Positions 29,222 through 37,489 of a DNA stretch of 64,000 nucleotides are shown here, piece by piece. Source of the stretch: Couchioplanes caeruleus (lineage in GTDB: Bacteria > Actinomycetota > Actinomycetes > Mycobacteriales > Micromonosporaceae); contig NZ_CP092183.1 of the NCBI RefSeq assembly GCF_023499255.1, positions 3,840,501 to 3,904,500 of the forward strand, read 5' to 3'. How positions within the stretch are numbered: the first letter of the stretch is position 1; every line of letters begins with the position of its first letter. Under the pieces are notes generated by a model. That model saw nothing but the letters and a program-made list of their open reading frames with translations, did not search any database and was not told the DNA's origin. The position numbers and the translations under genes were made by a program.

Positions 29222-31728
29222 CGGAGCGGGCGCCCGGTCCGCGGCCCGCGACGCTGGTGGGCCTGCTCACCGGCGCGATGCTGGCCGGCGCGACCGCCGT
29301 GGCCGCCGTTCTCGCCCGGGACGGGATCAGCGCGCCCACCGTCCCGGGAGGTCTGTGGTGGGGCGCCGGCCTGGCCGTGCTGTTCCTCCTCACCGAGGGC
29401 TCCACGGTTCACGTCCGGGTACGCCGCGGCGCGCACGGCATCAACGTCTCCGAGCTGCCGATGGTGTTCGGGCTGCTCGCCTTCGACCCGCTCGTGGTCA
29501 TCGCCGTCCGCGCGCTCGCCGGCGGTGTGGGGCTGATCGTGCTGCGCCACCAGCGTGGCGCCAAGCTGGCCTTCAACGTCGCGCTGCTCGCCGTTCAGGC
29601 CGCGGTGGGCGCGCTCGTCTTCTCGGCGGTGGCGCCGCACGGGCTGGGGGCGACCGCGGGGCACCTCGGCGTGCGCGACGCGGTGGCCGCGTACGCGGCC
29701 ATGATCACGGCCGACGTCGTCGCCGCCGTCCTGCTCACGGCGGTGATCGCCGTGCACGACGACCCGGGGGAGTGGCGCCGGCTGCCGGCCGCCCTGCGCA
29801 GCACCTGGATGGTGGCCGTGACGACGACCGTGGCGCTGGTCGGCTTCCAGGCCGCCGTACAGGCGCGCTGGACGCTCGCGCTGGTGGGCGTCGTCGCGGT
29901 CGTGCTGCTGCTGGCGTACCGGGCGTACGCGGCGCTCAACAACGGCGCGTCGGAGGTGGAGCAGCTGTACGGCTTCACCCGCGCCCTCGACGGCACCCGC
30001 GGGACCGACGATCTCGTGGCCGTGGCGCTCGACCGGGTCCGTGACGTGCTGCGCGCCGAGGCCGCCGAGCTGGTGATCGCGGCGGACGGGCAGGTCGCCG
30101 GGCGGCTGCGCCGGATCCGGCTGGCCGGGCAGGGCCGGCCCGTCACGACGGAGGCCGCCACCGCTGCCGGGGACGCCTGGCTGGCACCGGTGCTCCTGGG
30201 GAGCCCGGTCCTGCGGCCGCCGGGTGACGGACCGGACGCGATGGGGGTTCCCGTCCCGTACGGCGACCGCCCCGCGGCCCTCGTGGTCTCGGGCAGCCTC
30301 GCGGACGCCGGAGGCTTCACCGAGGCCGCCCTGCGCCTGTTCGAGGCCCTCGCCAACCACGCCGGAGCGGCGCTGAGCCGCGCGGTGCTGGTCGACCGGC
30401 TCCGCCGGGAGGCGGCGGAGAAGCAGCATCTCGCCTCCCACGATCCGCTGACCGGCCTGCCCAACCGCCGCCACCTGCACGAGCTGCTCGATGCCCGGCT
30501 GGCCGCGGCACGCGCCTGCGGGGCGGGCGTCGCGGTCCTGCTGCTGGATCTCGACCGCTTCAAGGAGATCAACGACGGCCTGGGCCACGAGACCGGCGAC
30601 GCCCTGCTGCGTGACGTCGGCGAGCGGCTCCGCGCGCACGTGGGCGAGCGCGGCGACGTGGCCCGCTTCGGCGGCGACGAGTTCGCGGTGGTGCTGGCGG
30701 GTGACGGTACGCCCGCCGCCGCGCAGGCCGCCGCCGCGGAGCTGGCCGCTGTGGCCGAGATGGTCACCCACATCGGCCCGATGGCTCTCGCGAGCCGTGC
30801 CAGCATCGGCATCGCGTCGGCCCCGGCGCACGGCGACGACGCGCTGACCCTGCTGCGCCATGCCGAGATCGCGATGTACGCGGCCAAGGGCAGCGGCGGC
30901 CAGCGGCTCTACGACAGCGGCCTGGCCGTCAGCACGCCGCAGCGGCTGGCGCTCATCGCGGACCTGCGCCTGGCCGTCGACCGCCGCGCGCTCGGCGTCG
31001 CCTACCAGCCCAAGGTCGATCCGCGGACCGGGGCGGTCACCGGCGTCGAGGCGCTGGCCCGCTGGCAGCATCCGGAGCACGGCCCGATCCCGCCGGACGT
31101 CTTCATCCCGCTGGCCGAACACACCGGCCTCGTACGCCCGCTCACCCTGCACGTGCTGGAGACGGCCCTGCAGCACCGGGCCGACTGGGCCCGGGCCGGC
31201 CACGACCTGCACGTGGCGGTCAACCTCTCACCCAACAGCCTGCTCGACGCGGACCTGCCGGACCTGGTGGCCCGGCTGCTCGAGCGGACCGGCAGCCCGC
31301 CCGATGCGCTCATCCTGGAGATCACCGAGGGCACGATCCTGGCGGACCCGGACGGCAGCCGGGCCACGCTCGAACGCCTGCACGCGCTCGGCGTCACGAT
31401 GTCGATCGACGACTTCGGCACGGGTTACTCCTCGCTGGGCCGCCTCCGGGAACTGCCCATCCACGAGGTCAAGATCGACAAGTCGTTCGTCCAGCGGATG
31501 GCGACCGACGACCGTGACCGTGCGGTGGTCCGGTCGGCGGTGCAGCTCGGCCACGCGCTCGACCTGCGGGTCGTCGCGGAGGGCGTGGAGGACCGTCAGA
31601 CGTACGACTACCTGGCCGGCGAAGGGTGCGATGTGGTGCAGGGCTACCTGGTGTCGCGTCCGCTGCCGCCCGCTGCCCTCGCGGACTGGCTCGACGCGCG
31701 GGCCGCGTCCGCTGTCCCCCCGGCGTGA
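29212..31728 (+). CDS. Membrane bifunctional diguanylate cyclase/phosphodiesterase (GGDEF-EAL)
   Basis: 838 residues from GTG 29212, which overlaps the subtilase stop by ten bases; a frame open to 29047 lies within the Trp-repeat coding DNA and was rejected. The first 250 residues contain six to eight hydrophobic segments (MASE-like sensor), then a GAF-like stretch, a GGDEF domain with intact RFGGDEF, and an EAL domain with VEALARW, DDFGTGYSSL, KIDKSFV and EGVE. The RxxD inhibitory site is not present at its usual place. Both activities look possible, so it may make or destroy c-di-GMP. Its overlap with the secreted peptidase suggests linked function at the envelope. Confidence 0.92.
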   Translation: MAVAERAPGPRPATLVGLLTGAMLAGATAVAAVLARDGISAPTVPGGLWWGAGLAVLFLLTEGSTVHVRVRRGAHGINVSELPMVFGLLAFDPLVVIAVRALAGGVGLIVLRHQRGAKLAFNVALLAVQAAVGALVFSAVAPHGLGATAGHLGVRDAVAAYAAMITADVVAAVLLTAVIAVHDDPGEWRRLPAALRSTWMVAVTTTVALVGFQAAVQARWTLALVGVVAVVLLLAYRAYAALNNGASEVEQLYGFTRALDGTRGTDDLVAVALDRVRDVLRAEAAELVIAADGQVAGRLRRIRLAGQGRPVTTEAATAAGDAWLAPVLLGSPVLRPPGDGPDAMGVPVPYGDRPAALVVSGSLADAGGFTEAALRLFEALANHAGAALSRAVLVDRLRREAAEKQHLASHDPLTGLPNRRHLHELLDARLAAARACGAGVAVLLLDLDRFKEINDGLGHETGDALLRDVGERLRAHVGERGDVARFGGDEFAVVLAGDGTPAAAQAAAAELAAVAEMVTHIGPMALASRASIGIASAPAHGDDALTLLRHAEIAMYAAKGSGGQRLYDSGLAVSTPQRLALIADLRLAVDRRALGVAYQPKVDPRTGAVTGVEALARWQHPEHGPIPPDVFIPLAEHTGLVRPLTLHVLETALQHRADWARAGHDLHVAVNLSPNSLLDADLPDLVARLLERTGSPPDALILEITEGTILADPDGSRATLERLHALGVTMSIDDFGTGYSSLGRLRELPIHEVKIDKSFVQRMATDDRDRAVVRSAVQLGHALDLRVVAEGVEDRQTYDYLAGEGCDVVQGYLVSRPLPPAALADWLDARAASAVPPA

Positions 31729-31884
31729 CAGTTGTCCGGGTTGGTCCTGGTCAAAGGCACGACACGGAACGTGACTCATACTTTCGGCTAGTCAAGGGTG
31801 GTCCGAGCGGCTAGCGTGGGGACAAGTGAACGGTCGCCGCGTGCGGGCACGGCTCTCTGCCCGCTGATGGAGGACCTCCCTCGA

Positions 31885-32679
31885 ATGACTGCCACCGCAT
31901 TACGAACCGGCACGCCGTCGTCCTCGAGCACGGACAGTGCCGCCGACCTCCTCGCCGCCATGGGCGCCGTCGCGCCGACGGACCCCCGTCGCGCCGTGCT
32001 GCGGGACCGGGCGATCGAGGCCTGGCTGCCGCTGGCCCGCCACCTCGCGCACCGCTACTCCGGCCGCGGCGAGCCCACCGACGACCTCGTGCAGACCGCC
32101 ACCGTCGGCCTGATCAAGGCCGTCGACAAGTTCGACCCCGAACGCGGCGTCGACTTCGCCGGCTACGCCATCCCCACCATCATCGGCGAGATCAAGCGCC
32201 ACTTCCGCGACCGCACCTGGTCCGTGCGCGTGCCGCGCCGCCTGCAGGAACTGCGCCTGGCCATCACCGAGGCCAACGCCACCCTCACCCACACCCTGGG
32301 CCGCTCCCCGCAGGTCGCCGACATCGCCGTACACCTCGGCGTCACCGAGGAAGACGTCCTGGAAGGCCTCGAAGGCGCCCGCGCCTACAACGCCACCAGC
32401 CTGTCCACCCCGATCAGCGCCGACGGCACCACCGAACTCGGCGACACCCTCGGCGGCGAGGACCACGAATACGAACTCGCCGAGACCCGCGTCGCCCTCG
32501 GCCCCGCCCTGGCCAGCCTCGACGAACGCGAGCAGAAGATCCTCACCCTGCGCTTCTACGGCAACCTCACCCAGTCGCAGATCGCCGAGCAGATCGGCAT
32601 CTCCCAGATGCACGTCAGCCGCCTGCTCACCAAGGCCCTGACCAAGCTGCGCACCCAGCTCGCCGCCGAGACCCTCTGA
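31885..32679 (+). CDS. SigB/SigF/SigG-family RNA polymerase sigma factor
   Basis: 264 residues with regions 2 (DDLVQTATVGLIKAVDKFDPERGVDFAGYAIPTIIGEIKRHFRD, spanning residues 72-115), 3 (SPQVADIAVHLGVTEEDVLE) and 4 (LTQSQIAEQIGISQMHVSRLL). This matches the SigB/SigF group, which in actinomycetes controls stress or late development and is often held by an anti-sigma factor under partner switching. I used ATG 31885 because GGAGG lies 11 bases upstream; ATG 31867 is an alternative without a ribosome site. A TAGCGT element at 31812-31817 may be its -10 box. Confidence 0.92.
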   Translation: MTATALRTGTPSSSSTDSAADLLAAMGAVAPTDPRRAVLRDRAIEAWLPLARHLAHRYSGRGEPTDDLVQTATVGLIKAVDKFDPERGVDFAGYAIPTIIGEIKRHFRDRTWSVRVPRRLQELRLAITEANATLTHTLGRSPQVADIAVHLGVTEEDVLEGLEGARAYNATSLSTPISADGTTELGDTLGGEDHEYELAETRVALGPALASLDEREQKILTLRFYGNLTQSQIAEQIGISQMHVSRLLTKALTKLRTQLAAETL

Positions 32680-32693
32680 GCTCATCCGACGCG

Positions 32694-32717
32694 ACGCCGG
32701 CCCTTCCGGGCCGGCGT
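32694..32717 (+). terminator. Terminator after the sigma factor gene
   Basis: Perfect 10-bp stem ACGCCGGCCC/GGGCCGGCGT with a TTCC tetraloop, 15 bases after the stop. It lies between two convergent genes and could act both ways. Confidence 0.7.
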
Positions 32718-32756
32718 TCCGTCGTCTCCGGGGCCGGCCTTTCCGCGCCGTCGTCC

Positions 32757-33653
32757 TCAGGGACTCGCGACCGCGCTCTTCTCGATCGCGACCAGCGAGC
32801 CGCTCTCCATCGCCACCCACACCCTGGAGTCCTCGACCCAGAGTCCGTGCGGCTCCTTGCCCGGCAGGTCGACGACGGTGACCTCACCGTCGGCGGCGAC
32901 CCTGGCCACCTGCCCGGAGCCCCAGAGCGTGACCCAGCACGCGCCGTCGGTGTCCGCCGCGACGGCGTGCGGCCGGCAGGCGGCGTCGGCGAAGACGATC
33001 CGCTCCACCGAGCCCGAGGGGTCGACGCGGCCGACGCAACCGCCGGCGATGTCCGCGTACCAGATGCCCGCCGGGGAGGCGGCGATGCCGACGGGCGCGG
33101 CCGGGGCCCGGCCGCCGGGGAGCTCGACGAGCCGCACCGTGCCGTCGCGCACGCAGGCCAGGGCGCCGGCGGCGTTGAGCGCGGCCCAGGGATGGCCGCC
33201 GGCGTCGACGGTGAGCATCGCCGCCCGCGCGTCCGCGACCGGCAGCTCGACCGACGTGACGGTTCCCGCCGCGCAGACCCGGCCGATCCGGTCGCGCCCC
33301 GGTGCGGTGAACCAGATGTCGCCGCCGGGCGCCGCGGCGATGCCGTAGGGCGCCGATCCGGGTTCCAGGTCGATCACCGTGTGGCCGCCCGAGGCGTCCC
33401 GCCGGGTCAGCCGGTCGTCGGTCCGGGTGCACCAGAGCGCGCCGTCGGCGGCGACGGTCAGCAGCATCGGCCGGCCCTCGTCCGGTGAAAGGGCCTCGTG
33501 CCGGATCTCGCCGCCCGGCGACATCCGGGCGAGTCCCGGCGGATCCAGGACGGTCATCCACAGGGCGCCGGCGGCATCTCCGGCCAGCGCGTACGGCGCC
33601 CAGCCCGGCGGCAGGGCCACCTCGCGGCACGTTCCCGGCTCGAACGATGACAT
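32757..33653 (-). CDS. Virginiamycin B lyase-like (Vgb family) beta-propeller protein
   Basis: 298 residues, seven blades with the repeated pattern G-x-I-W-F-T and GxIGRV. It aligns with staphylococcal Vgb by eye, including GSAPYGIAAAPGGDIWF and the blade ends. The residues known to matter in Vgb (His228, Glu268, His270, Glu284, metal/substrate site) have counterparts His229, Glu267, His269 and Glu283 here. Vgb linearises streptogramin B antibiotics by lyase chemistry. Many propellers of this family lack those residues, so an actual antibiotic-inactivating role is plausible but unproven. It is divergent from a TetR regulator with a shared operator. Confidence 0.82.
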   Translation of the reverse strand: MSSFEPGTCREVALPPGWAPYALAGDAAGALWMTVLDPPGLARMSPGGEIRHEALSPDEGRPMLLTVAADGALWCTRTDDRLTRRDASGGHTVIDLEPGSAPYGIAAAPGGDIWFTAPGRDRIGRVCAAGTVTSVELPVADARAAMLTVDAGGHPWAALNAAGALACVRDGTVRLVELPGGRAPAAPVGIAASPAGIWYADIAGGCVGRVDPSGSVERIVFADAACRPHAVAADTDGACWVTLWGSGQVARVAADGEVTVVDLPGKEPHGLWVEDSRVWVAMESGSLVAIEKSAVASP

Positions 33654-33679
33654 CGGCTTCCCCCTCTAAACGCGACACC

Positions 33680-33695
33680 TGTAGCTTTAACTACA
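33680..33695. promoter_or_regulatory. Inverted repeat TGTAG-N6-CTACA between vgb-like gene and TetR gene
   Basis: A perfect 5-bp-arm inverted repeat that ends on the A of the TetR gene's ATG and sits 26 bp upstream of the vgb-like start. The surrounding 30 bp are AT-richer than elsewhere. This is where a TetR dimer controlling both genes would be expected to bind. Confidence 0.6.
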
Positions 33696-34297
33696 TGTCA
33701 TCGGACGCGCAAGCCCTTTCCCTGCCCCCGGGCGCGGCCCGGCCGGGCGGCCGGACCGCTCGCACGCGCGGGCGAGTGCTCGACGCCGTCGCATCGCTGC
33801 TGCTGGACGGGGGGTACGACGCCCTGACCGTGGACGCCGTGGCCGCGCGCTCGGGAGTGCACCGCACGACGGTCTATCGCCGCTGGCAGGACACCGGCGG
33901 ACTGCTCGCCGACTCCCTCGAGGCCGCGCGCGAACAGGCGTGGGAGCCACCGGACACCGGCTCGCTCGTCGGCGACCTCATCGGGATCAACCGCCAGATC
34001 GTCGCCGCCCTGACCGAGGAACCGTCGATCACCCGGGCCCTCATCGCGGCGTCGTTCCGCTCAGCGGCAGCCGCCCACGCGCTCCGGTCGTACTGGGAGG
34101 ACCGCTACGCCCGCGCGGCCGTCGCCGTCGAAAGGGCGGTGAGCCGTGGGGAGGCGGCCGCCCGCGTCGACGCGCGCACGGTGCTCATCGCCTCCTGCGC
34201 GCCGATCTTCTACGAACTCGCGGTCATGCGGTCCCCGGCGGCGGAGGACATCGCCGAACGGTACGCCCGGGTCGGTGCCGCGATCGCCGCCCGGTGA
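33695..34297 (+). CDS. TetR/AcrR-family transcriptional regulator
   Basis: 200 residues. The N-terminal TetR helix-turn-helix is clear (RVLDAVASLLLDGGYDALTVDAVAARSGVHRTTVYRRW, spanning residues 26-59). The C-terminal ligand-binding half is helical with the pattern EEPSITRALIAASFRS. The ATG at 33695 lies next to the inverted repeat, so autoregulation and control of the divergent vgb-like gene are likely. No ribosome site is obvious, so translation may be leaderless. The inducer is unknown; a streptogramin-like compound is conceivable. Confidence 0.9.
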   Translation: MSSDAQALSLPPGAARPGGRTARTRGRVLDAVASLLLDGGYDALTVDAVAARSGVHRTTVYRRWQDTGGLLADSLEAAREQAWEPPDTGSLVGDLIGINRQIVAALTEEPSITRALIAASFRSAAAAHALRSYWEDRYARAAVAVERAVSRGEAAARVDARTVLIASCAPIFYELAVMRSPAAEDIAERYARVGAAIAAR

Positions 34298-34303
34298 CGC
34301 TGA

Positions 34304-34334
34304 ACGCGCCGCCCCGGCGAGCGGGACGGCGCGT
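34304..34334. terminator. Terminator between convergent TetR and stress-protein genes
   Basis: Stem of 8 perfect bp (ACGCGCCG/CGGCGCGT) extended by three more after one mismatch, with a seven-base loop. It falls in the 54-bp gap between convergent stops and can serve both. Confidence 0.55.
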
Positions 34335-34351
34335 CGGTGGTTCGTCCGCGC

Positions 34352-34924
34352 TCACCTGGCTCCGCTGTTCCGCCAGTTCAGCCGGGTGAGCAGCTGCCGC
34401 GCCCCGTCGGCGACCTCCGCCTCGACGATGACCGCGTACTGGGCGGCCTGCAGGCTGCTGCGCGACGAGAAGTCGCGGCGGCCGCCGGTCATGGCCTGGG
34501 CGATCGCGCCGAAGACGGCGCCCCAGATGCCGCCGATGATGAGGCCGAGCAGGATCACGCCGACCCAGTTGGAGTCGCTGAAGATGCCGAAGAACAGGCC
34601 GATGAACAGGCCGAACCAGGCGCCGCTGGCCGCGCCCGCGAGCGCGGCGCGGGCGGTGGTCATGCGGCCGAGGACGTTCTCCACCAGCCGCAGGTCGGTG
34701 CCGACGATGCTGGTCCGTTCGACGGGGAACTTGTTGTCCGACAGGTAGTCCACCGCCTGCTGGGCCAGCGCGTAGTTCGGGTACGTGGCCACCGGGACGG
34801 TCGCGGCGGGCATGGCGGTCTGTGCCGTCGGGTCGGCCGCGGGCGTGGCCGGGACGCCCGCCGGGCCGGGTGGGACCGTGCCGGACGTGCCGGGCATTCC
34901 CGGTTCCGGGGTCGGGGTGGTCAT
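34352..34924 (-). CDS. General stress protein 17M-like membrane-associated protein
   Basis: 190 residues. A Pro/Thr-rich N-terminus leads into VATYPNYALAQQAVDYLSDNKFPVERTSIVGTDLRLVENVLGRMT (from about residue 48), the start of the GSP17M-like domain, and then a glycine-rich hydrophobic part (GAASGAWFGLFIGLFFGIF ... GVILLGLIIGGIWGAVFGAI). The family is induced by stress in many actinobacteria, function unknown. ATG 34924 follows the family start; the open frame to 35935 lies in the neighbouring PAP2 gene. It is 17 bases downstream of the PAP2 gene on the same strand. Confidence 0.85.
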   Translation of the reverse strand: MTTPTPEPGMPGTSGTVPPGPAGVPATPAADPTAQTAMPAATVPVATYPNYALAQQAVDYLSDNKFPVERTSIVGTDLRLVENVLGRMTTARAALAGAASGAWFGLFIGLFFGIFSDSNWVGVILLGLIIGGIWGAVFGAIAQAMTGGRRDFSSRSSLQAAQYAVIVEAEVADGARQLLTRLNWRNSGAR

Positions 34925-34941
34925 GATGCCTCCAGAGGGTG

Positions 34942-35886
34942 TCAGTCGGTGCGGGGTCCGGACTGGGCCGAGGCGGGGACCGGGGCCGAGTCCGGCGTGG
35001 AGGGCTGGTCGCCTGCGGCGAGGCGGACCCAGACCGCGAAGGTCCCGGCGACGGCGGCCGTGACCGCCGCGGTGCCGGCCGCGAAGGCGAACCGGCCGGA
35101 GACGAGGTCCGGTACGACCCGCTCGGAGAGCGCCACGGCGCCGAGGCCGAGCAGCGCGGCGACCGAGCTGATCGCGCCGATCACCGTGAACAGCAGCATG
35201 GCGAGGCGGTTGGGGCGGGCGGTCACGCCGGTGATGCGGACGCGGCGGGCGCGCACGATCGTCGACGCCAGCGCGCTCCACGCGAGGACCACCAGCAGGG
35301 CCGCGACGGTGTCGCTCGGGCGGTGCCACTCGGCCCAGACGGTCGCCACGGCGATGATCGTGACGTACGCCGCCCCGATCAGCGCGACGGTGCCGCGGAC
35401 CGCGAACGGCAGCACCAGGATCAGCGCGAACGCGACCGACGCCGCGGCGGTGGTGTGCCCGCTCGGGAACGAGTTGGGGGCGGGGTAGCCGTCCAGCTCG
35501 GGCCGGGCCAGGTAGGTCTTGAGCAGCCGGGTGCTGGCATTGGCGCCGAGCACCAGGACCGCCGCCGCGAAGGCCAGGTCGGCGCGGCGGCGGACCACGC
35601 CGATCGCCGCGGCGGCGAGGCAGACGGCCACGAGGCTGACCAGGGTCGTGCCGTTCAGCGCCCGGTCCAGCACCTGCACGACGCGCGGGTGCTGCACGTC
35701 GGCGCCGCGCATGACCAGCGTGTCGATCGTCTGGCCCAGCGGCGTACGGACGCAGGCGTAGTAGACGGCTGCCACGCCCAGCGCCGCGAGCACGCCGACG
35801 AGGGCGTGGGCCAGCACGTGGCTGACTCCCCGGCGGGCACCGGGGGCTTCGGCCGTGGGGGCGGGGCGCGAGGCCAGGGCCGTCAT
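34942..35886 (-). CDS. PAP2-family membrane phosphatase
   Basis: 314 residues with about eight hydrophobic segments. The phosphatase signature is intact: KTYLARPELDGYPAPNSFPSGHT (residues around 130-155) and EWHRPSDTVAALLVV. It likely removes phosphate from undecaprenyl- or phosphatidyl-type lipids at the membrane. ATG 35886 is preceded by a strong ribosome site (AGGAGG); the same frame remains open to 36189 through the 45-bp repeats, but I rejected that extension because of this site. The C-terminal 25 residues are Pro/Ser rich. Confidence 0.88.
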   Translation of the reverse strand: MTALASRPAPTAEAPGARRGVSHVLAHALVGVLAALGVAAVYYACVRTPLGQTIDTLVMRGADVQHPRVVQVLDRALNGTTLVSLVAVCLAAAAIGVVRRRADLAFAAAVLVLGANASTRLLKTYLARPELDGYPAPNSFPSGHTTAAASVAFALILVLPFAVRGTVALIGAAYVTIIAVATVWAEWHRPSDTVAALLVVLAWSALASTIVRARRVRITGVTARPNRLAMLLFTVIGAISSVAALLGLGAVALSERVVPDLVSGRFAFAAGTAAVTAAVAGTFAVWVRLAAGDQPSTPDSAPVPASAQSGPRTD

Positions 35887-36020
35887 GGGCGGTTTCCTCC
35901 TGAACGTCACAGCGGGGCGGTCCCGCAATGCCCATTCGGCGTGACTTTCAAGCACGCGCCGGCGCCGATGTCGGAGCCCGCGGCGCAACGCGTCCCGCAG
36001 CGCCCGGCGCAGCGGGTCCC

Positions 36021-36165
36021 CGAGCTCGCCGGCCGGCGCGGTCCGGAGCTGACCGGGCGGGTTCCCGAGCTCGCCGGCCGGCGCGTTCCGGAGCTGACCG
36101 GGCGGGTTCCCGAGCTCGCCGGCCGGCGGGTTGCGGAGCTCGTCGGGCGGCCGGTTCCGGAGCTT
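36021..36165. repeat. 45-bp tandem repeat, about 3 copies
   Basis: CGAGCTCGCCGGCCGGCG recurs at 36021, 36066 and 36111, an exact 45-bp period, with degenerate half-units to about 36165. It fills most of the 403-bp gap (35887-36289) between divergent genes. The rest holds the PAP2 leader and, near 36275, the glucosaminidase ribosome site. The period keeps frame, producing a spurious N-terminal extension of the PAP2 gene. Confidence 0.85.
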
Positions 36166-36289
36166 GCCGGGCGGCGGGGCGAGCGGCAACTCGACTGCAC
36201 CCGGGCGGTGCCTGGGCCCGCAACGGCCCGCCGAGACCTTCTAACGGAGCCGAAGCACGGACGCCGACGCCGCTATGGAGGGGACGTAG

Positions 36290-37432
36290 ATGCCGTACAC
36301 CGCCGCCCGACGACTGCTCACCGGGCCGCTGCTGGTCGCCGCGCTCGGAGCCGGGCTGGTCGTGGCGCCCGGCGTGGCCAGTGCCGCCGGAATGACCGCC
36401 ACGATCAAGGTGGGGAGCTCGCTGAAGGTGCGCTCCGCGCCGTCGCTGGCCGCGAAGGCGGTCGGTTCGCTGCGCAACGGGCAGAAGGTCACCGTCGTGT
36501 GCACGGTGACCGGCCAGAGCGTGCGCGGCGCCGTCCGCACCACCACCGCCTGGGACAAGCTCGGCAACGGCCGGTACGTCTCGCACGCGTACGTGAAGTC
36601 GGTCAGGACGGCCCCGCGGTGCGCCGCGACCTCGCCCACCGCGGTGCCCGTCAAGGCGAAGCCGTCCACGTCCACCGGCAAGCGGTACGTCGTCGGCACG
36701 GTCAAGAGCTTCGAGGGCAAGGTCAACCTGCGCTCGGCGCCGTCGACCGCGTCGTCGGTGCTCGGTACGGTCACCAGCGGCGACAAGGTCAACCTGGACT
36801 GCGCGGTCACCGGGCAGAGCGTCTCCGGCACCGTGCGCACCACCGCGCAGTGGGACCGGACGTCGGCGGGCACCTACATCTCGCACGGGTACATGTACTC
36901 CGGGCCGCTTACGGCGTGCACCGGCTCGGCCACGCCCGCGCCCGCGGTGTCGCTCACCCCGGACCAGTTCATCCGGTCGTCCGTGGCCGGCGCGCAGCGC
37001 GGCTGGCGCGAGTACGGCGTCCCGCCGTCGGTGACGATCGCGCAGGCCATCCTCGAGTCGGGCTGGGGCCGCAGCGGCCTCGCCTCGGTGGACAAGAACT
37101 ACTTCGGCATCAAGTGCCAGAACGGCTCGTACGGCAAGCTGGCGAACGGCTGCCACGTGTACCGGACGAACGAGTGCACGAAGGCGGGCGACTGCTTCTC
37201 GACCTCGGCGGCCTTCCGCACGTACGCCACCCAGGCCCACTCGTTCCGCGACCACGGCAGCTTCCTGCGGGTGAACCCCCGCTACGCCCCGGCGTTCGAG
37301 TACACCGAAGACGCCAACAAGTTCATCTGGAAGGTCTGGAAGGCCGGGTACGCCACCGACCCGAACTACTACACGAAGGTCACCGGCATCATGGCGACCT
37401 GGAACCTGTACCAGTACGACACCTGGAAGTAA
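36290..37432 (+). CDS. Secreted glucosaminidase-type peptidoglycan hydrolase with two SH3-like domains
   Basis: 380 residues. A signal peptide (cleavage after VASA, about residue 31-33) precedes two bacterial SH3 repeats (SLKVRSAPSLAAKAVGSL; KVNLRSAPSTASSVLGTV) and a C-terminal glucosaminidase/FlgJ-like domain with the acid Glu in QAILESGWGRS and NYFGIKC. Cysteines in pairs suggest disulfides. It should cleave the glycan strands of peptidoglycan, for example in growth or hyphal remodelling. ATG 36290 is preceded by GGAGGGG. A strong terminator follows 12 bases after the stop. Confidence 0.92.
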   Translation: MPYTAARRLLTGPLLVAALGAGLVVAPGVASAAGMTATIKVGSSLKVRSAPSLAAKAVGSLRNGQKVTVVCTVTGQSVRGAVRTTTAWDKLGNGRYVSHAYVKSVRTAPRCAATSPTAVPVKAKPSTSTGKRYVVGTVKSFEGKVNLRSAPSTASSVLGTVTSGDKVNLDCAVTGQSVSGTVRTTAQWDRTSAGTYISHGYMYSGPLTACTGSATPAPAVSLTPDQFIRSSVAGAQRGWREYGVPPSVTIAQAILESGWGRSGLASVDKNYFGIKCQNGSYGKLANGCHVYRTNECTKAGDCFSTSAAFRTYATQAHSFRDHGSFLRVNPRYAPAFEYTEDANKFIWKVWKAGYATDPNYYTKVTGIMATWNLYQYDTWK

Positions 37433-37444
37433 GTGAGCGATCTT

Positions 37445-37478
37445 CACCCCCGTCGGCGGAACCTCGCCGACGGGGGTG
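37445..37478 (+). terminator. Strong terminator after the glucosaminidase gene
   Basis: Perfect 14-bp inverted repeat (CACCCCCGTCGGCG and its complement) with a six-base loop, then ATTTGCGTTTT. It overlaps the upstream part of the open frame of the next histidine kinase, so that frame's earliest start cannot be the real one. Confidence 0.85.
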
Positions 37479-37489
37479 ATTTGCGTTTT

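Noticed and set aside
35887..36189. N-terminal extension of the PAP2 gene through the 45-bp repeat
   Set aside because: The extension is only repeat-coded Pro/Leu/Gly residues, and a strong ribosome site lies before ATG 35886.
36190..36289. c-di-AMP (ydaO-type) riboswitch upstream of the glucosaminidase
   Set aside because: Such riboswitches often precede cell-wall hydrolases in actinobacteria, but I found none of the conserved core in this 100-bp leader.
37433..37489. Start of the CHASE histidine kinase at GTG 37433
   Set aside because: This part contains the terminator hairpin of the previous gene.
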